Shown here piece by piece: positions 32,691-41,390 of a stretch of 64,000 nt of DNA. Below the pieces are notes generated by a model that saw only the letters and a list, made by a program, of their open reading frames with translations, searched no databases and had not been told where the DNA came from. Position 1 is the stretch's first letter, and every line of letters starts with the position of its first letter. Source of the stretch: Synechococcus sp. Nb3U1. GTDB lineage: Bacteria > Cyanobacteriota > Cyanobacteriia > Thermostichales > Thermostichaceae. The DNA lies in assembly GCF_021533835.1 (NCBI RefSeq), contig NZ_JAKFYQ010000001.1, forward strand, positions 315,001 through 379,000, given 5' to 3'. Both the position numbers and the translations under genes were made by a program.

Positions 32691-33035
32691 TCAAGGTCTG
32701 GGTTGGGGGACATGGTGCAAAATTTCTACCCTATGAACAGTGACCAAACCATCGGAAATCATGGTTTTGACCTCGGGTAGGAAGGCTTCTATTTTTGCTG
32801 CTTCGTCAATGAACGTAACCAAAATCGGCAGGTCGGTCGAAAGCTCCAGAAGGCTGCTACTACGAATCCGGCTGTTGCGACCAAAGCCCGCGATTGCTCT
32901 CATCACAGTGCCCCCGGCCAAGCCTTGCTGACGGGCCAATTCCAAGAGAGCCAAGTAGAGGGGCTTACCCTGCCAACGATTGGATTCGCCGATGTAGATG
33001 TCCAGCTGGTAAACGGTCGCTTCGTTGTCGAACAT
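32691..33035 (-). CDS. DUF190 (PII-like) protein linked to fluoride export
   Basis: A 114-residue protein of the DUF190 family, which has a PII-like ferredoxin fold. Signatures are QLDIYIGESNRWQGKPLYLAL and GLAGGTVMRAIAGFG. DUF190 genes are frequently adjacent or fused to crcB/fluC. Here crcB lies 117 bp upstream in the same direction. By analogy with PII proteins it may regulate the transporter by binding a nucleotide, but this has not been shown for this protein. Confidence 0.87.
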   Translation of the reverse strand: MFDNEATVYQLDIYIGESNRWQGKPLYLALLELARQQGLAGGTVMRAIAGFGRNSRIRSSSLLELSTDLPILVTFIDEAAKIEAFLPEVKTMISDGLVTVHRVEILHHVPQPRP

Positions 33036-33152
33036 AAGATGTAGCCTTTTCTCCAGTCAGCCAGCACAGCAAATCTTGCCAATCAGTTGCTCATCACAGG
33101 ACATAAGCACAGGCATCATCCTAGGGAACCCGTGAAAGGGTTGTATCTCCAG

Positions 33153-33590
33153 CTATTTCCAGAATCGTGCCAAGAGAATGCCGAACTCCATAGCCAAAGC
33201 CCCAAATAGGGAGGAGCCGAGCCAATAGAAAAGCCCAATGCCAAAGCGATGTTGTTGCCAGAGGCTAAAGCTATCCAGCTCATAGGTGGAAAAGGTGGTG
33301 TAAGACCCCAGAAATCCAACTCCTACCAAGAGGCGCACCTCCGGTGAGAGGCTGGCGCGTTCCATAGCCAGGGTCATAAACCAACCCATTGCCCCACAGC
33401 CCGATAGGTTGATGATCAAGGTTCCATAGGGAAAGCTGGGGCCAAAACGCTCGGCAAACCAAAGGGATAGATAGTAGCGGCTCAGGGATCCACCGATAGC
33501 CCCCAACCCAATGGCAAACGGGACTCTCAAGCTGAAAGATGCCAGGGAATGGCTCAGGTAAGTCCACAGCGGTTGCATCCAGAGGCCCAT
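33153..33590 (-). CDS. crcB: Fluoride channel Fluc/CrcB
   Basis: A 145-residue, four-helix membrane protein that dimerises in dual topology to form a fluoride-specific channel. Conserved features are [20 protein letters not shown] with the pore Asn, and the Phe/Thr pore segment [12 protein letters not shown] around the central Na site. A single gene implies a homodimer. It starts 12 bp after the antiporter stop, with a GAGAGGAG ribosome-binding site. The operon leader contains a fluoride riboswitch. Confidence 0.95.
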   Translation of the reverse strand: MGLWMQPLWTYLSHSLASFSLRVPFAIGLGAIGGSLSRYYLSLWFAERFGPSFPYGTLIINLSGCGAMGWFMTLAMERASLSPEVRLLVGVGFLGSYTTFSTYELDSFSLWQQHRFGIGLFYWLGSSLFGALAMEFGILLARFWK

Positions 33591-33602
33591 GTCTGCTCCT
33601 CT

Positions 33603-35309
33603 CTAGTGTTCTTTAGTGTTCTTTAGTGTTCTTTGGGCAGCAACGTGTCCGCTGGGTAAAGCTTTCGGGCTGGGAGCACGACCCGCTATAAGGCCGTTCT
33701 CTTCCACCAAAATGACCGGAATTGGGCTGGTTTCCAATACTGCTTGCGAGGTGGATCCCACCAACACCTGTTCCCAGCCGCGATGGCCACGTTTGCCCAT
33801 CACCACATCCGTTACCTGTCGTTCACTGGCCATCTCCACGATCGTTTCCGCCAGGGGCCCAGAGCGCAGGCAAAATTGGTAGCGAATATCCGCCAAAAGC
33901 CGTTGGCTTAACTGCTGCAACTGTTGGGCAGGGATCCCCTGGGGATCATCTGTTACATGCAGCACAATCACCTCGCCATCGACACGCCGGGCCAAATCCG
34001 CCACCTTGCGCAGCACCGCCTCCGCCAGAGGAGAGGTATCCACTGCCGCCAAAAAGCTGACCTTGCCCTGGCTGCCCACCTTAGTGGGATCCACTTCCCC
34101 CTTTTCCAGTAGTTTGGGGGCAAACCCCTGGGTGGACCAAGCCCCGAGGGGAGCCGTCACCAAAATCGACAAAGCCGCCAGGGCCAAGATTGTCTCTCCT
34201 CCCGCCAGCCCCTCCGCCAACGGGATCCCACCAATCGCCGCCTGTACCGTCGCCTTGGCCATATTTCCCGGCAGCAAAAACAGGCGCTCCCGCAGGTTCC
34301 AGTTGCTCCCCAACGTCGAAAGCCACCAGCCTACGCCCCGCCCCAGCAGGATCCCCAAGCTCAACAACAGGATCCCAGGCAAGAACACGGATCCCAGCAC
34401 CGACAGATTCAAAGCTGCCCCTAGCAGCACAAACAAAACGATCTCTGCCACCGTCCAAAGCGCATCAAAACCACTGCGCAGCCGCCGCGCCAAAGGGGTA
34501 TCCAACTCGATCAAGAAAAAGCCCATGGCCATCACCGCCAAATACCCAGAAAAATACGGCCATACCCGCGGGAAAATCACCAGCCACAGAGCCATACAGG
34601 CCGCCAGCAGCACATCCTGCACCGTGTTGCGCGTCCAGTTCTGCCGGGTAAGCAACGACACCAAAGCCCGCGCCCCCAGGTAGCCCATGACCAAGCCCAT
34701 AGCAATTTCGATTACCACCTGAAAAGGCAGCCATTGCAAGGGAGATAGCTGCATCCCCAGTAGATTCAGGCTCTCCTCTGCTCCCTGCCCCAAAAAGCTA
34801 AGCAACAGGCTAAACACCAACAGCAACAGCACATCCGAAAGAGCACTACCGGTCAAAATCGCATCCGGGATCCCTTTGGTCACCCCCCAACCCAAGCTTT
34901 TCAGGCGCAGCATCCCTGGCACGATCACCGCCGGCGACTCTGCCCCGATGACACAGCCGAGCAATAAACCGGTGGGGAAGTCCAACCCAAACAGGCCCAT
35001 CCCCAGCAGCGCCACCACCACCGCCTCGCAGGTCGCCGGCAGAAAGCCCAAACGCAGCGCTACGGATCCCTGTTGGGCCAATTTCTCCCGATCCAGCCCC
35101 AAGCCCGCCTTCATCAAAATGATCATCACCGCCAGCACCCGCAGGTCATCAGCTGCCGCCAGCACCTCTCCAGACAAAACATTTCCCATCTGGGGCCCCA
35201 GCAGGATCCCGACGCCAATCATCCCCAGTAACGGGGGTAAGCCCAGCCGACCGACGATCTGGCCGACAAAAAACCCCATCCCCAAAATCCATAGCCAACT
35301 GCCCAGCAT
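33603..35309 (-). CDS. CPA2-type cation:proton antiporter with C-terminal universal-stress domain
   Basis: A 568-residue membrane protein. Residues 1-390 or so form 11-13 helices of the monovalent cation:proton antiporter-2 family, including GCVIGAESPAVIVPGML with the transport-site acidic residue region. Residues 415-545 are a cytosolic universal-stress-protein (UspA-like) domain ending in the nucleotide-binding loop VMGKRGHRGWEQVLVGSTSQAVL. It is the first gene behind the fluoride riboswitch and precedes crcB, so it probably helps export fluoride or restores pH and ion balance under fluoride stress (inference). The C-terminal codons lie in a 10-bp tandem repeat. Confidence 0.87.
   Translation of the reverse strand: MLGSWLWILGMGFFVGQIVGRLGLPPLLGMIGVGILLGPQMGNVLSGEVLAAADDLRVLAVMIILMKAGLGLDREKLAQQGSVALRLGFLPATCEAVVVALLGMGLFGLDFPTGLLLGCVIGAESPAVIVPGMLRLKSLGWGVTKGIPDAILTGSALSDVLLLLVFSLLLSFLGQGAEESLNLLGMQLSPLQWLPFQVVIEIAMGLVMGYLGARALVSLLTRQNWTRNTVQDVLLAACMALWLVIFPRVWPYFSGYLAVMAMGFFLIELDTPLARRLRSGFDALWTVAEIVLFVLLGAALNLSVLGSVFLPGILLLSLGILLGRGVGWWLSTLGSNWNLRERLFLLPGNMAKATVQAAIGGIPLAEGLAGGETILALAALSILVTAPLGAWSTQGFAPKLLEKGEVDPTKVGSQGKVSFLAAVDTSPLAEAVLRKVADLARRVDGEVIVLHVTDDPQGIPAQQLQQLSQRLLADIRYQFCLRSGPLAETIVEMASERQVTDVVMGKRGHRGWEQVLVGSTSQAVLETSPIPVILVEENGLIAGRAPSPKALPSGHVAAQRTLKNTKEH
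33605..33634. repeat. Three 10-bp tandem repeats at the antiporter 3' end
   Basis: AGTGTTCTTT is repeated three times perfectly (33605-33614, 33615-33624, 33625-33634). It encodes the last residues of the antiporter and contains its stop. Because 10 is not a multiple of three, copy-number change would alter the tail and the distance to crcB. Confidence 0.9.
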
Positions 35310-35394
35310 GAACGGATCCCTCTCCTTCAGTTGTGGTGTTGAGGGGCAATCCAGTGGGTAAAGTCAAAGGTCTCCGTTCAGCCGACGCAAAACC

Positions 35395-35434
35395 AAAAAC
35401 CCCTACCCCCTGGACAAGCCCAGAAGCGTAGGAG
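35395..35434 (-). terminator. Riboswitch expression-platform terminator
   Basis: On the minus strand CTCCTAC (35434-35428) can pair with GTAGGGG (35406-35400), with an inner CTGG/CCAG helix, followed by TTTTT. The 5' arm is the conserved 3' end of the fluoride aptamer. Ligand-bound aptamer and terminator are therefore mutually exclusive: fluoride should give antitermination. Confidence 0.75.
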
Positions 35435-35497
35435 TCATCAGCCTCTTGATGCAGTGAAACCTAAAAACTTGAGGCGGTTTCGGTGAACTCCATCACC
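35425..35497 (-). promoter_or_regulatory. Fluoride riboswitch (crcB motif)
   Basis: On the minus strand GGTGATGGAGTTCACC (35497-35482) matches the conserved 5' element of the fluoride aptamer. A GCCTC/GAGGC stem follows. The 3' element TGATGACTCCTACGC closes it; its ACTCC can pair with GGAGT of the first loop as the diagnostic pseudoknot. It lies about 115 bp before the antiporter ATG, in a leader that also contains a matching terminator. Confidence 0.92.
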
Positions 35498-35566
35498 TGT
35501 TGCTAAAGCAGGCTCTTAAGCCCGCTCACAACCCATTTGCCTCACAGGGTATCACACCCTTCTCCC

Positions 35567-36220
35567 TCAATCCACCGCAACCAAGCGATAGGGATGTCCA
35601 GGGCGCTCAATGGAGCGATAAAAATCGGAACAGACATTGTGGGTCAGGCGGTCGCTCATGCTGCGAGTGACCTGTTGAACCACCTGATTGGCTACCCGAC
35701 AAACCAACTTGTGGGGGAGTACCTGCAAAAACCCGGGCAAAGCCAGCCAGATGTCCAGATGCAGATCCCAGTGAACCCGAGTGGTGGGCGGGTGCTCAGG
35801 GGATCCCCTCAGTTCCTCTAGTCGGAAGGCCGCTCGACAATCGACACGGTAGGGCATGGCAGCATCGCCGGGCAGCTCGATCGAGGTGAGACGAAACACA
35901 TCATTCTCGTCAGGCCAAATTTTCACCCCGAAACAGGGCTCTAGCTCGAAGCCCAAACCGCCAATGCGAAAGAACTCCAGCCTGTAGCTATCTGCCGACA
36001 AAGCCTCCACCTGCAAGGGTCTGAAGCAGTGTTGGATCCATTGGGAATGGCCCCGCAAGTAGTGCGCCAGGGTTTCTCGATCCGTTTCCAGATCCACCTG
36101 TCCGCGCCGTGTTGCTTGTAAATCCAAATGGGCTTTGGCTAGTTGCTGCTGTTCAGAGGCTGCATCGCAATCCTGACAATCACTTGCCGGAACGACGGGC
36201 TTGGAGCTGGCGATAGACAT
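35567..36220 (-). CDS. DUF1997 family protein
   Basis: A 217-residue soluble protein of DUF1997, a family shared by cyanobacteria and plastids with unknown biochemistry; its beta-rich pattern is reminiscent of START/SRPBCC-like ligand-binding folds. Segments such as [22 protein letters not shown] and the C-terminal [12 protein letters not shown] are typical. A short N-terminal stretch has a CQDC pair. The open frame reaches further upstream, but ATG 36220 is the most economical start. Even so it overlaps the end of hisIE by 41 bp in a different frame, suggesting coupled translation. Confidence 0.75.
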   Translation of the reverse strand: MSIASSKPVVPASDCQDCDAASEQQQLAKAHLDLQATRRGQVDLETDRETLAHYLRGHSQWIQHCFRPLQVEALSADSYRLEFFRIGGLGFELEPCFGVKIWPDENDVFRLTSIELPGDAAMPYRVDCRAAFRLEELRGSPEHPPTTRVHWDLHLDIWLALPGFLQVLPHKLVCRVANQVVQQVTRSMSDRLTHNVCSDFYRSIERPGHPYRLVAVD

Positions 36221-36926
36221 CTTTGATATCCACCTGATGATGTGCGAGAGCCACAAGACAGTGGTACCAGAGGTCTGCAACCTCGCTGGCAATCGCTGTC
36301 GGCTCTTGGTCTTTGACGGCCATCACCACCTCGGCGGTTTCCTCACCGAGCTTTTTGAGGATGGCATTATCTCCTTTGGCCAGCAAGTTGCTGGTGTAGG
36401 AGTTGGAGCTGGGATCCGCCTGACGGGCTTTGATCACCGCAAACACTTGGGAAAGCGTATCAGCTGCGGAGGGAATGTTACTTGCGCTTTTCAGCAAGGG
36501 CCGAAAGAAGCAGCTACGCGCTCCGGTATGACAGGCTACATCCCCCACTTGTTCTACTGTGATCAGTAGAGCATCGCTGTCGCAGTCGTAATGGATTTGT
36601 TTGACCCATTGCACATGCCCAGAGATTTCTCCCTTGGCCCAAAAGGCTTGGCGAGATCGACTCCAAAACCAGGTGCGGCCCGTTTCCAAGGTCTTTTGCA
36701 GGGATCCCCGGTTCATCCAGGCCATCATCAACACCGTCCCGTCCAGATAATCCTGAACGATGGCGGGGATCAGGCCCTGCTCGTTGTAGCAAAGACCGTC
36801 TAAACAGGCCAGCTCCTCTGGTGACAGAACCCCGATCTCTGCAGAGTTAGACGGATCAGCCCCGCTAAACCGGAGGTTATCAGCAGCCGAAACAGGAACC
36901 ATGGAATGGAGATACTGAAAAGACAT
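36180..36926 (-). CDS. hisIE: Bifunctional phosphoribosyl-AMP cyclohydrolase / phosphoribosyl-ATP diphosphatase
   Basis: A 248-residue fusion that carries out steps 2 and 3 of histidine synthesis. The HisI half (about 45-145) has [13 protein letters not shown], the metal-site segment [10 protein letters not shown] and [11 protein letters not shown]. The HisE half (about 155-245) is a MazG-like helical domain with [16 protein letters not shown] and [13 protein letters not shown]. About 40 extra N-terminal residues precede the HisI domain. It overlaps the DUF1997 gene by 41 bp. Confidence 0.96.
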   Translation of the reverse strand: MSFQYLHSMVPVSAADNLRFSGADPSNSAEIGVLSPEELACLDGLCYNEQGLIPAIVQDYLDGTVLMMAWMNRGSLQKTLETGRTWFWSRSRQAFWAKGEISGHVQWVKQIHYDCDSDALLITVEQVGDVACHTGARSCFFRPLLKSASNIPSAADTLSQVFAVIKARQADPSSNSYTSNLLAKGDNAILKKLGEETAEVVMAVKDQEPTAIASEVADLWYHCLVALAHHQVDIKDVYRQLQARRSGK

Positions 36927-36982
36927 GAGTGCAGGATAACAGGGTAGACCATCCCTGGGGTATCCGCCATTTCGCCGGCCAT

Positions 36983-37246
36983 TCAGGTCGCGGGTAATAA
37001 CTCGGGCGCAGACAAAGACAGTAATACCCCCTCCCCCTGGTGATCACTGGGAATGGTCACCAACCAGCGATCGGCATTCTCGCGGGCAGTAATGATCCCC
37101 AGGGCCCCCCGAACGTAGGGAGGATACAGCACCTGCACCCACATTCCCGGCACCAACTGAACTGCGGCCTGCAACAGACCGCTCTCTTGGCCAACACTCT
37201 GTAGCGCTTCCGCGCTTTGAGTTTTCTTTGCAGAAGTCCGTGCCAT
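36983..37246 (-). CDS. Small conserved-looking protein, unknown function
   Basis: An 87-residue soluble protein from the ATG at 37246 ([11 protein letters not shown]), preceded by AGGG; an ATG at 37285 would add 13 residues. The C-terminal part ([35 protein letters not shown]) has the pattern of a small SH3/KOW-like beta barrel. No catalytic motif is visible. It lies 56 bp upstream of hisIE on the same strand, so cotranscription is possible. Confidence 0.55.
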   Translation of the reverse strand: MARTSAKKTQSAEALQSVGQESGLLQAAVQLVPGMWVQVLYPPYVRGALGIITARENADRWLVTIPSDHQGEGVLLSLSAPELLPAT

Positions 37247-37423
37247 GGGATCCCTCACCACCACTACTCCTAATTTGCCCATCATCCCCTACTGGGGGTG
37301 ACGAGATTTGAGCCTCAACACACCACCCGTAGCAGCAACCCCAAGCTCCACTACTAAAGGTAGGGCAAGCAGCACTTGCCTAGACAGGATAGAAACGATT
37401 TGAGGGGATGACTGTGTCGTAGG

Positions 37424-39868
37424 TCACGAACCCAACTGAGAAGTTGCGCTAGGGGCTATCCGTCGGGCTTCTGCCGCGAGGCTGGGCAGAGGTTTGCGCT
37501 CCGGCTTGCGCTCCAGGGGTAGGGCTTGTCGTTCCAGCCTCGTCTCCACCAACACCGACGGCGGTGCCAGCTTGACCCGATCCAGCAGTTGTTGCAGCAG
37601 TTGGGCGTTGATCTCTTCTACACCGCGGGGGGCAGTTGTTGGGGCCGTTCCGACCACCAAGGGGGTAGGAGTCGCTTGCGGGATCGGATCCAGGGATCCA
37701 TTGGAATTCGTAGAACTTATAGGAATAGGAGCAGGATCCGCCAGCACCAACTCCGCCATCGCCTGGGCCACCTCGTTGCCGTACACCCCATCGGGGCCAG
37801 AGGGGAGCAAATCCGCCCGTCCCTGTTTGGTGGCCAATCGGCTCAAGCCCAGTTGCAAAGCTACCACCGCCGAGCCGCGATCCCCTCGCTTCAGGGTGCG
37901 CTGGCCGGCCAGAACACTGTTCAGATAGGCTTTGGCGGAGTCCTGCTCGCTGGTGGGCAGCAGATGCACCAATCCCTCCACATCAATGCCCGCCTGGGGA
38001 GTGGTGGGTGTCGCGGAGCGGGGATCCCCAGCCCAGAGCTGGGTCATATCGTAGAGCAAAATGGCATGGGGAACCGGGCGGCTGGGTTGGTTGGGGCCCG
38101 CATGGCCGGTGGCCAGGATCTCCCCCTCGTAGAGCAATGAGGTACTAAAGCCGGAATCCAAAAGAATGGCCTCGCGGATGCCGGTTTTGGGCAAAATGCG
38201 GGCCAAGATGGCAGCATTGACGTGGGTTTTGGTTACCCCGATCACCACTTGGTCTTGGTCATCGATGCCAAAAAAGGCCCTGGGGCGAAATTCCTCGGCA
38301 CTGGAGAGGCGAAACGAGTCGATCTCTGTCTGACTGAGAGCCTGACCATCCTTTACCAGCCACAAACCGGCCACAAACAGATCGGTGACATCCGGCATCA
38401 GCTCTTGAATGCTGGCCAAGTTGGTCATGGTATCGGGGTCGAAGGGGACGAAGCGAACCCGATCTTTACCTATCAACACCAAGGGGCGACCCCGCACCAC
38501 CCTGTCATCCTCTGGGCGACCGGGAATGAAGGTTTTGTGGTTGGCGGCCATGACCGGCCCGACCATGATGTTACTGGCGGAGTTAATCCAGGGGATCGAG
38601 AAAAAGCTGCCGTTGATGCCCGCATCCGCTTGATAGCGCTGCGCCAGGGTGCTGACCTCATACCGACGCTCCGCATGAACCGTGGCAGCCCGCCCACCGC
38701 GAATGGTGAGGGTGCGCACTTGATCGATCACTTCATCGGTCAAAGCCAGCGGTTGGGTCACGTCTAGCAAATAGTCGGGACTACGGCTCAGGTTGATGGT
38801 TTTGGCCCCGATGATCGCCTCGGTAATCCGGAATTGGTTAAACCGACGCACCTCCAGCAAATTGGGGGATTGCCCGGTAAAGCCGGGATCCATGGTGAAG
38901 GACATCAAGTAACCCGCATCCGCCAGGTATTGCATCACCCGCTCGTCCCGGTTCCCTTCCGGATAGGCGAAGTAGTCGATGCGGTGGCCCAGTTCTTCTT
39001 CTAACTTGGTTTTGCAGTCAAACACTTCCCGGCGCAGGCGGGCATCATCCAACACCCGCAGATCGGGGGGATGGTTGACGGTGTGGGCGGCAAAATCAAT
39101 GAGGCCGCTGGCGTCCATCTCCCGCATTTGCTCCCAGGTAAAGTGATCTTTGCTGGTGGGTACGCCGACAAAGCCCGTTTGCACAAAATAGGCAGCGGGG
39201 TAGTTGTACTCCTTCAGGAGGGGGTAGGCATTTTCGTACAGGCCCAGATAGGCATCATCGAAGGTGAGAAGGATGGCCTTCTCGGGCAAGGGATCCCCAT
39301 CTCGCAGGTGTTTGTAGAGCTGATCGATGTGAATCGGGGTGACCCCTGCCTGTTTGATCGCCTCGAAATGTTGTCGCAACTCCGCCAGGGTGGTGTCGAA
39401 CCAGACTTCTTTACGGCTGGCCACCACATCGTGGTACATGATCGAGGGCACGTAGGAAAGGCTGGCCAAGGGATCCAAAGCAAAGGGATCCCGTTCCAAC
39501 TGGGGCTCTTTGACAATGGGTAGGCGTTGCTGTTGAGCGGCTTTGGCAGCAGCACGGGGGGCGGGTAGCTCGGCGATCGGATCCGACAGTCCTGGCAAGC
39601 GACTAGCCCAATCGGGGTTGGCAATTCCCCAGGCCATCAGAGCCCCGGCACTGAAGCCCAACAGGATCACCAGCACAGCCACAAAGCGGAACAGCCTGAA
39701 GCGAGACTTCACCCGACGGGGGGGATAGGAAAAGCTTTGTCGTGGGGCAGGCCCCTGTGGCAGACGAACCTGGGATCCCCTTGGTGCCCCGCCGCTGACG
39801 GGGTTGCGGCCTGGATTGCCTGGCGACGGCAACCCTCCCAGGCGCGTCGGATGCTGTCGAGATGTCAT
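37424..39868 (-). CDS. Membrane-anchored polysaccharide deacetylase fused to a phosphodiester-glycosidase domain
   Basis: An 814-residue envelope protein. After a basic, Pro-rich cytosolic start and a transmembrane helix (about 60-80) comes a NodB-type deacetylase domain: YHDV near 145, the metal Asp pair in TFDDA near 202, and HTVNHP near 260. Residues 385-640 or so resemble the phosphodiester glycosidase (NAGPA/DUF2233) domain, with NGSFF and AILLDSGFSTSLLYEG. A short peptidoglycan-binding-like segment (LKRGDRGSAVVALQLGL) and a Pro-rich tail follow. It probably remodels N-acetylated or phosphodiester-linked cell-wall glycans. ATG 39868 is chosen because GGGGAGGA lies just upstream. Confidence 0.85.
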   Translation of the reverse strand: MTSRQHPTRLGGLPSPGNPGRNPVSGGAPRGSQVRLPQGPAPRQSFSYPPRRVKSRFRLFRFVAVLVILLGFSAGALMAWGIANPDWASRLPGLSDPIAELPAPRAAAKAAQQQRLPIVKEPQLERDPFALDPLASLSYVPSIMYHDVVASRKEVWFDTTLAELRQHFEAIKQAGVTPIHIDQLYKHLRDGDPLPEKAILLTFDDAYLGLYENAYPLLKEYNYPAAYFVQTGFVGVPTSKDHFTWEQMREMDASGLIDFAAHTVNHPPDLRVLDDARLRREVFDCKTKLEEELGHRIDYFAYPEGNRDERVMQYLADAGYLMSFTMDPGFTGQSPNLLEVRRFNQFRITEAIIGAKTINLSRSPDYLLDVTQPLALTDEVIDQVRTLTIRGGRAATVHAERRYEVSTLAQRYQADAGINGSFFSIPWINSASNIMVGPVMAANHKTFIPGRPEDDRVVRGRPLVLIGKDRVRFVPFDPDTMTNLASIQELMPDVTDLFVAGLWLVKDGQALSQTEIDSFRLSSAEEFRPRAFFGIDDQDQVVIGVTKTHVNAAILARILPKTGIREAILLDSGFSTSLLYEGEILATGHAGPNQPSRPVPHAILLYDMTQLWAGDPRSATPTTPQAGIDVEGLVHLLPTSEQDSAKAYLNSVLAGQRTLKRGDRGSAVVALQLGLSRLATKQGRADLLPSGPDGVYGNEVAQAMAELVLADPAPIPISSTNSNGSLDPIPQATPTPLVVGTAPTTAPRGVEEINAQLLQQLLDRVKLAPPSVLVETRLERQALPLERKPERKPLPSLAAEARRIAPSATSQLGS

Positions 39869-40123
39869 GATGTCCTCCCCACTCCCCAAACCAAAGTTCA
39901 ACCTAATGGCGGCAAAACCAACGCCAGCCTACCATCCCTGTCTTCGGGTTGGGGATGCCCAGAGCCGTAGCCCATAAAAACATTGCAGGGATGTTGCTAT
40001 GGATCCCTGTAGGCCAGCCCTGCGAGGCTACCCCCCTATCATGTCAATCTCTGTGCCAATCGCTTGGGATGAGCATTGGAACGAACATCTGTCTAAACAT
40101 CCATCAGGGCAAGTGAACGCCCC

Positions 40124-40615
40124 TCAATTGAGGTTGCTCAAGACATTGGATTCCGAAATGCTGAGGATTTGCCCGCCCATTTTGGTGATGCGCTTAACCT
40201 CCTGAGAGAGGCGGCTAAAGGGCACCTTGTACTCGAGGACGCTTTTGCGCACGCCTCCCCCTACCACGCCAGATACTTTGATGGTGAAGGTTTTATCGCC
40301 GTTGGCTAACAATGACTCTGAGGTGCTGACGTGAGCAGGGCCAGATTCTGAAGCGGGAGCGACCTCGGCGGCAGGGGCAGCACCATCCCGTTCTAAGAGC
40401 AGCCGCCAGGTGCGTGGGTAGGCAGGGGCAAGCCGGTAGACCACCTTATAGGAGCCGGCCAGGTTGCCATCCTCCGACTCCACCTTCACCACAGCCCCAA
40501 CCGGAACCTCCAGCTTGGCCCCGGTGGACATGACTTTAATTCCAGGCCAGTCGGTGGGTACATCTGCAAGTGGCTCCACCTCGAAGGATTGATCCCCCAG
40601 CAACAACTTGGCCAT
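40124..40615 (-). CDS. Protein with C-terminal CpcD-like phycobilisome linker domain
   Basis: A 163-residue protein (165 if the ATG at 40621 is used; GGAG spacing favours 40615). Residues 108-155 or so form a CpcD-like domain: TFTIKVSG, a basic stretch, then YKVPFSRLSQEVKRITKMGGQILSIS. This is the module that caps phycobilisome rods and tethers ferredoxin-NADP reductase. The N-terminal 80 residues (LLLGDQSFEVEPLAD onward) match nothing I recognise, and an Ala/Ser/Glu-rich linker joins the parts. It is neither a normal 80-residue CpcD nor FNR. A role in docking a protein to the phycobilisome is plausible. Confidence 0.7.
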   Translation of the reverse strand: MAKLLLGDQSFEVEPLADVPTDWPGIKVMSTGAKLEVPVGAVVKVESEDGNLAGSYKVVYRLAPAYPRTWRLLLERDGAAPAAEVAPASESGPAHVSTSESLLANGDKTFTIKVSGVVGGGVRKSVLEYKVPFSRLSQEVKRITKMGGQILSISESNVLSNLN

Positions 40616-40794
40616 GTCCATAACTCCGTTCTGCCCAGCGCTCAGTGGCCGAGACTATGACTACAACCACCGCTTTACCGTCAGCCATTCTACCGTTGCC
40701 CGGCGTCTACCTGGAGCATCCTGCCAACTTGTGTAGTTTAAAGTAGATTTGTTAAGAAAACCGTGGATTCGTTGTGGGTATGGAGGGGAATGCA

Positions 40795-41346
40795 ATGGAC
40801 TTGTCGAGCTTGGCTTTGCCGGATCTATCCGGTTGGTCGGAGCAGTTGACTGCCGCTTTGCAGCCGGTGGCCCAGGTGTTTGCCGGGCTGGATCTGCCAC
40901 AGCCGATTGTGCAATGGGGGCACCCCTTGATGATGGGCATTGTGGTGGTGGTGATGGGCAGCTTTGTCGGCCTGACGGGTTGGCGGGGACGGGCCTTGCG
41001 CTTGGCGGCAGAAGCCGCAGGTGACTTGGAGGGATCCCAATCGGCCCAGAAACATCTGTTTGACCATCGTAAGTTGGCTCCCTGGATGGCGACGTTTTTG
41101 GCATTGGGCTACACAGGCGGCATTCTGTCTTTGGTGATGCAAGGGGAACCCCTGTTGAGCAGCCCCCATTTTTGGACGGGATCCCTAGTGTTACTGTTAT
41201 TGGGGGTGAATGGGGCTTTGTCCATCACGGGCTTTGGGGGCAACCGCGCTGCGTTGCGAACCACCCATGCCTATGTGGGCAGCCTGATTCTCTGTGTGCT
41301 GGTTGCTCATGCAGCGTTCGGGATTAAGTTGGGCCTGTCCTTGTAA
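40795..41346 (+). CDS. DUF4079 membrane protein (first of two)
   Basis: A 183-residue membrane protein with four or five hydrophobic helices and spaced membrane histidines (GHPLMMG, HKLA-type segment, TTHAYVGS, AHAAFG). The pattern resembles cytochrome-b561-like haem ligation, although haem binding has not been shown here. The family is cyanobacterial and uncharacterised. ATG 40795 is preferred over earlier in-frame starts because GGAGGGG precedes it. A second DUF4079 gene lies at 51444-51938. Confidence 0.78.
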   Translation: MDLSSLALPDLSGWSEQLTAALQPVAQVFAGLDLPQPIVQWGHPLMMGIVVVVMGSFVGLTGWRGRALRLAAEAAGDLEGSQSAQKHLFDHRKLAPWMATFLALGYTGGILSLVMQGEPLLSSPHFWTGSLVLLLLGVNGALSITGFGGNRAALRTTHAYVGSLILCVLVAHAAFGIKLGLSL

Positions 41347-41390
41347 TCCTCAGTCCCCTCCCAGTCCACGCTCATCGGGGATCCCGTCTT

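Noticed and set aside
34006-34683. 225-codon plus-strand ORF within the antiporter gene
   Set aside because: Ser/Pro/Arg-rich shadow of a GC-rich membrane protein gene on the other strand.
39999-40205. 68-codon plus-strand ORF between the deacetylase and CpcD-like genes
   Set aside because: Its second half is the complement of the CpcD-like gene; no ribosome-binding site and no motif.
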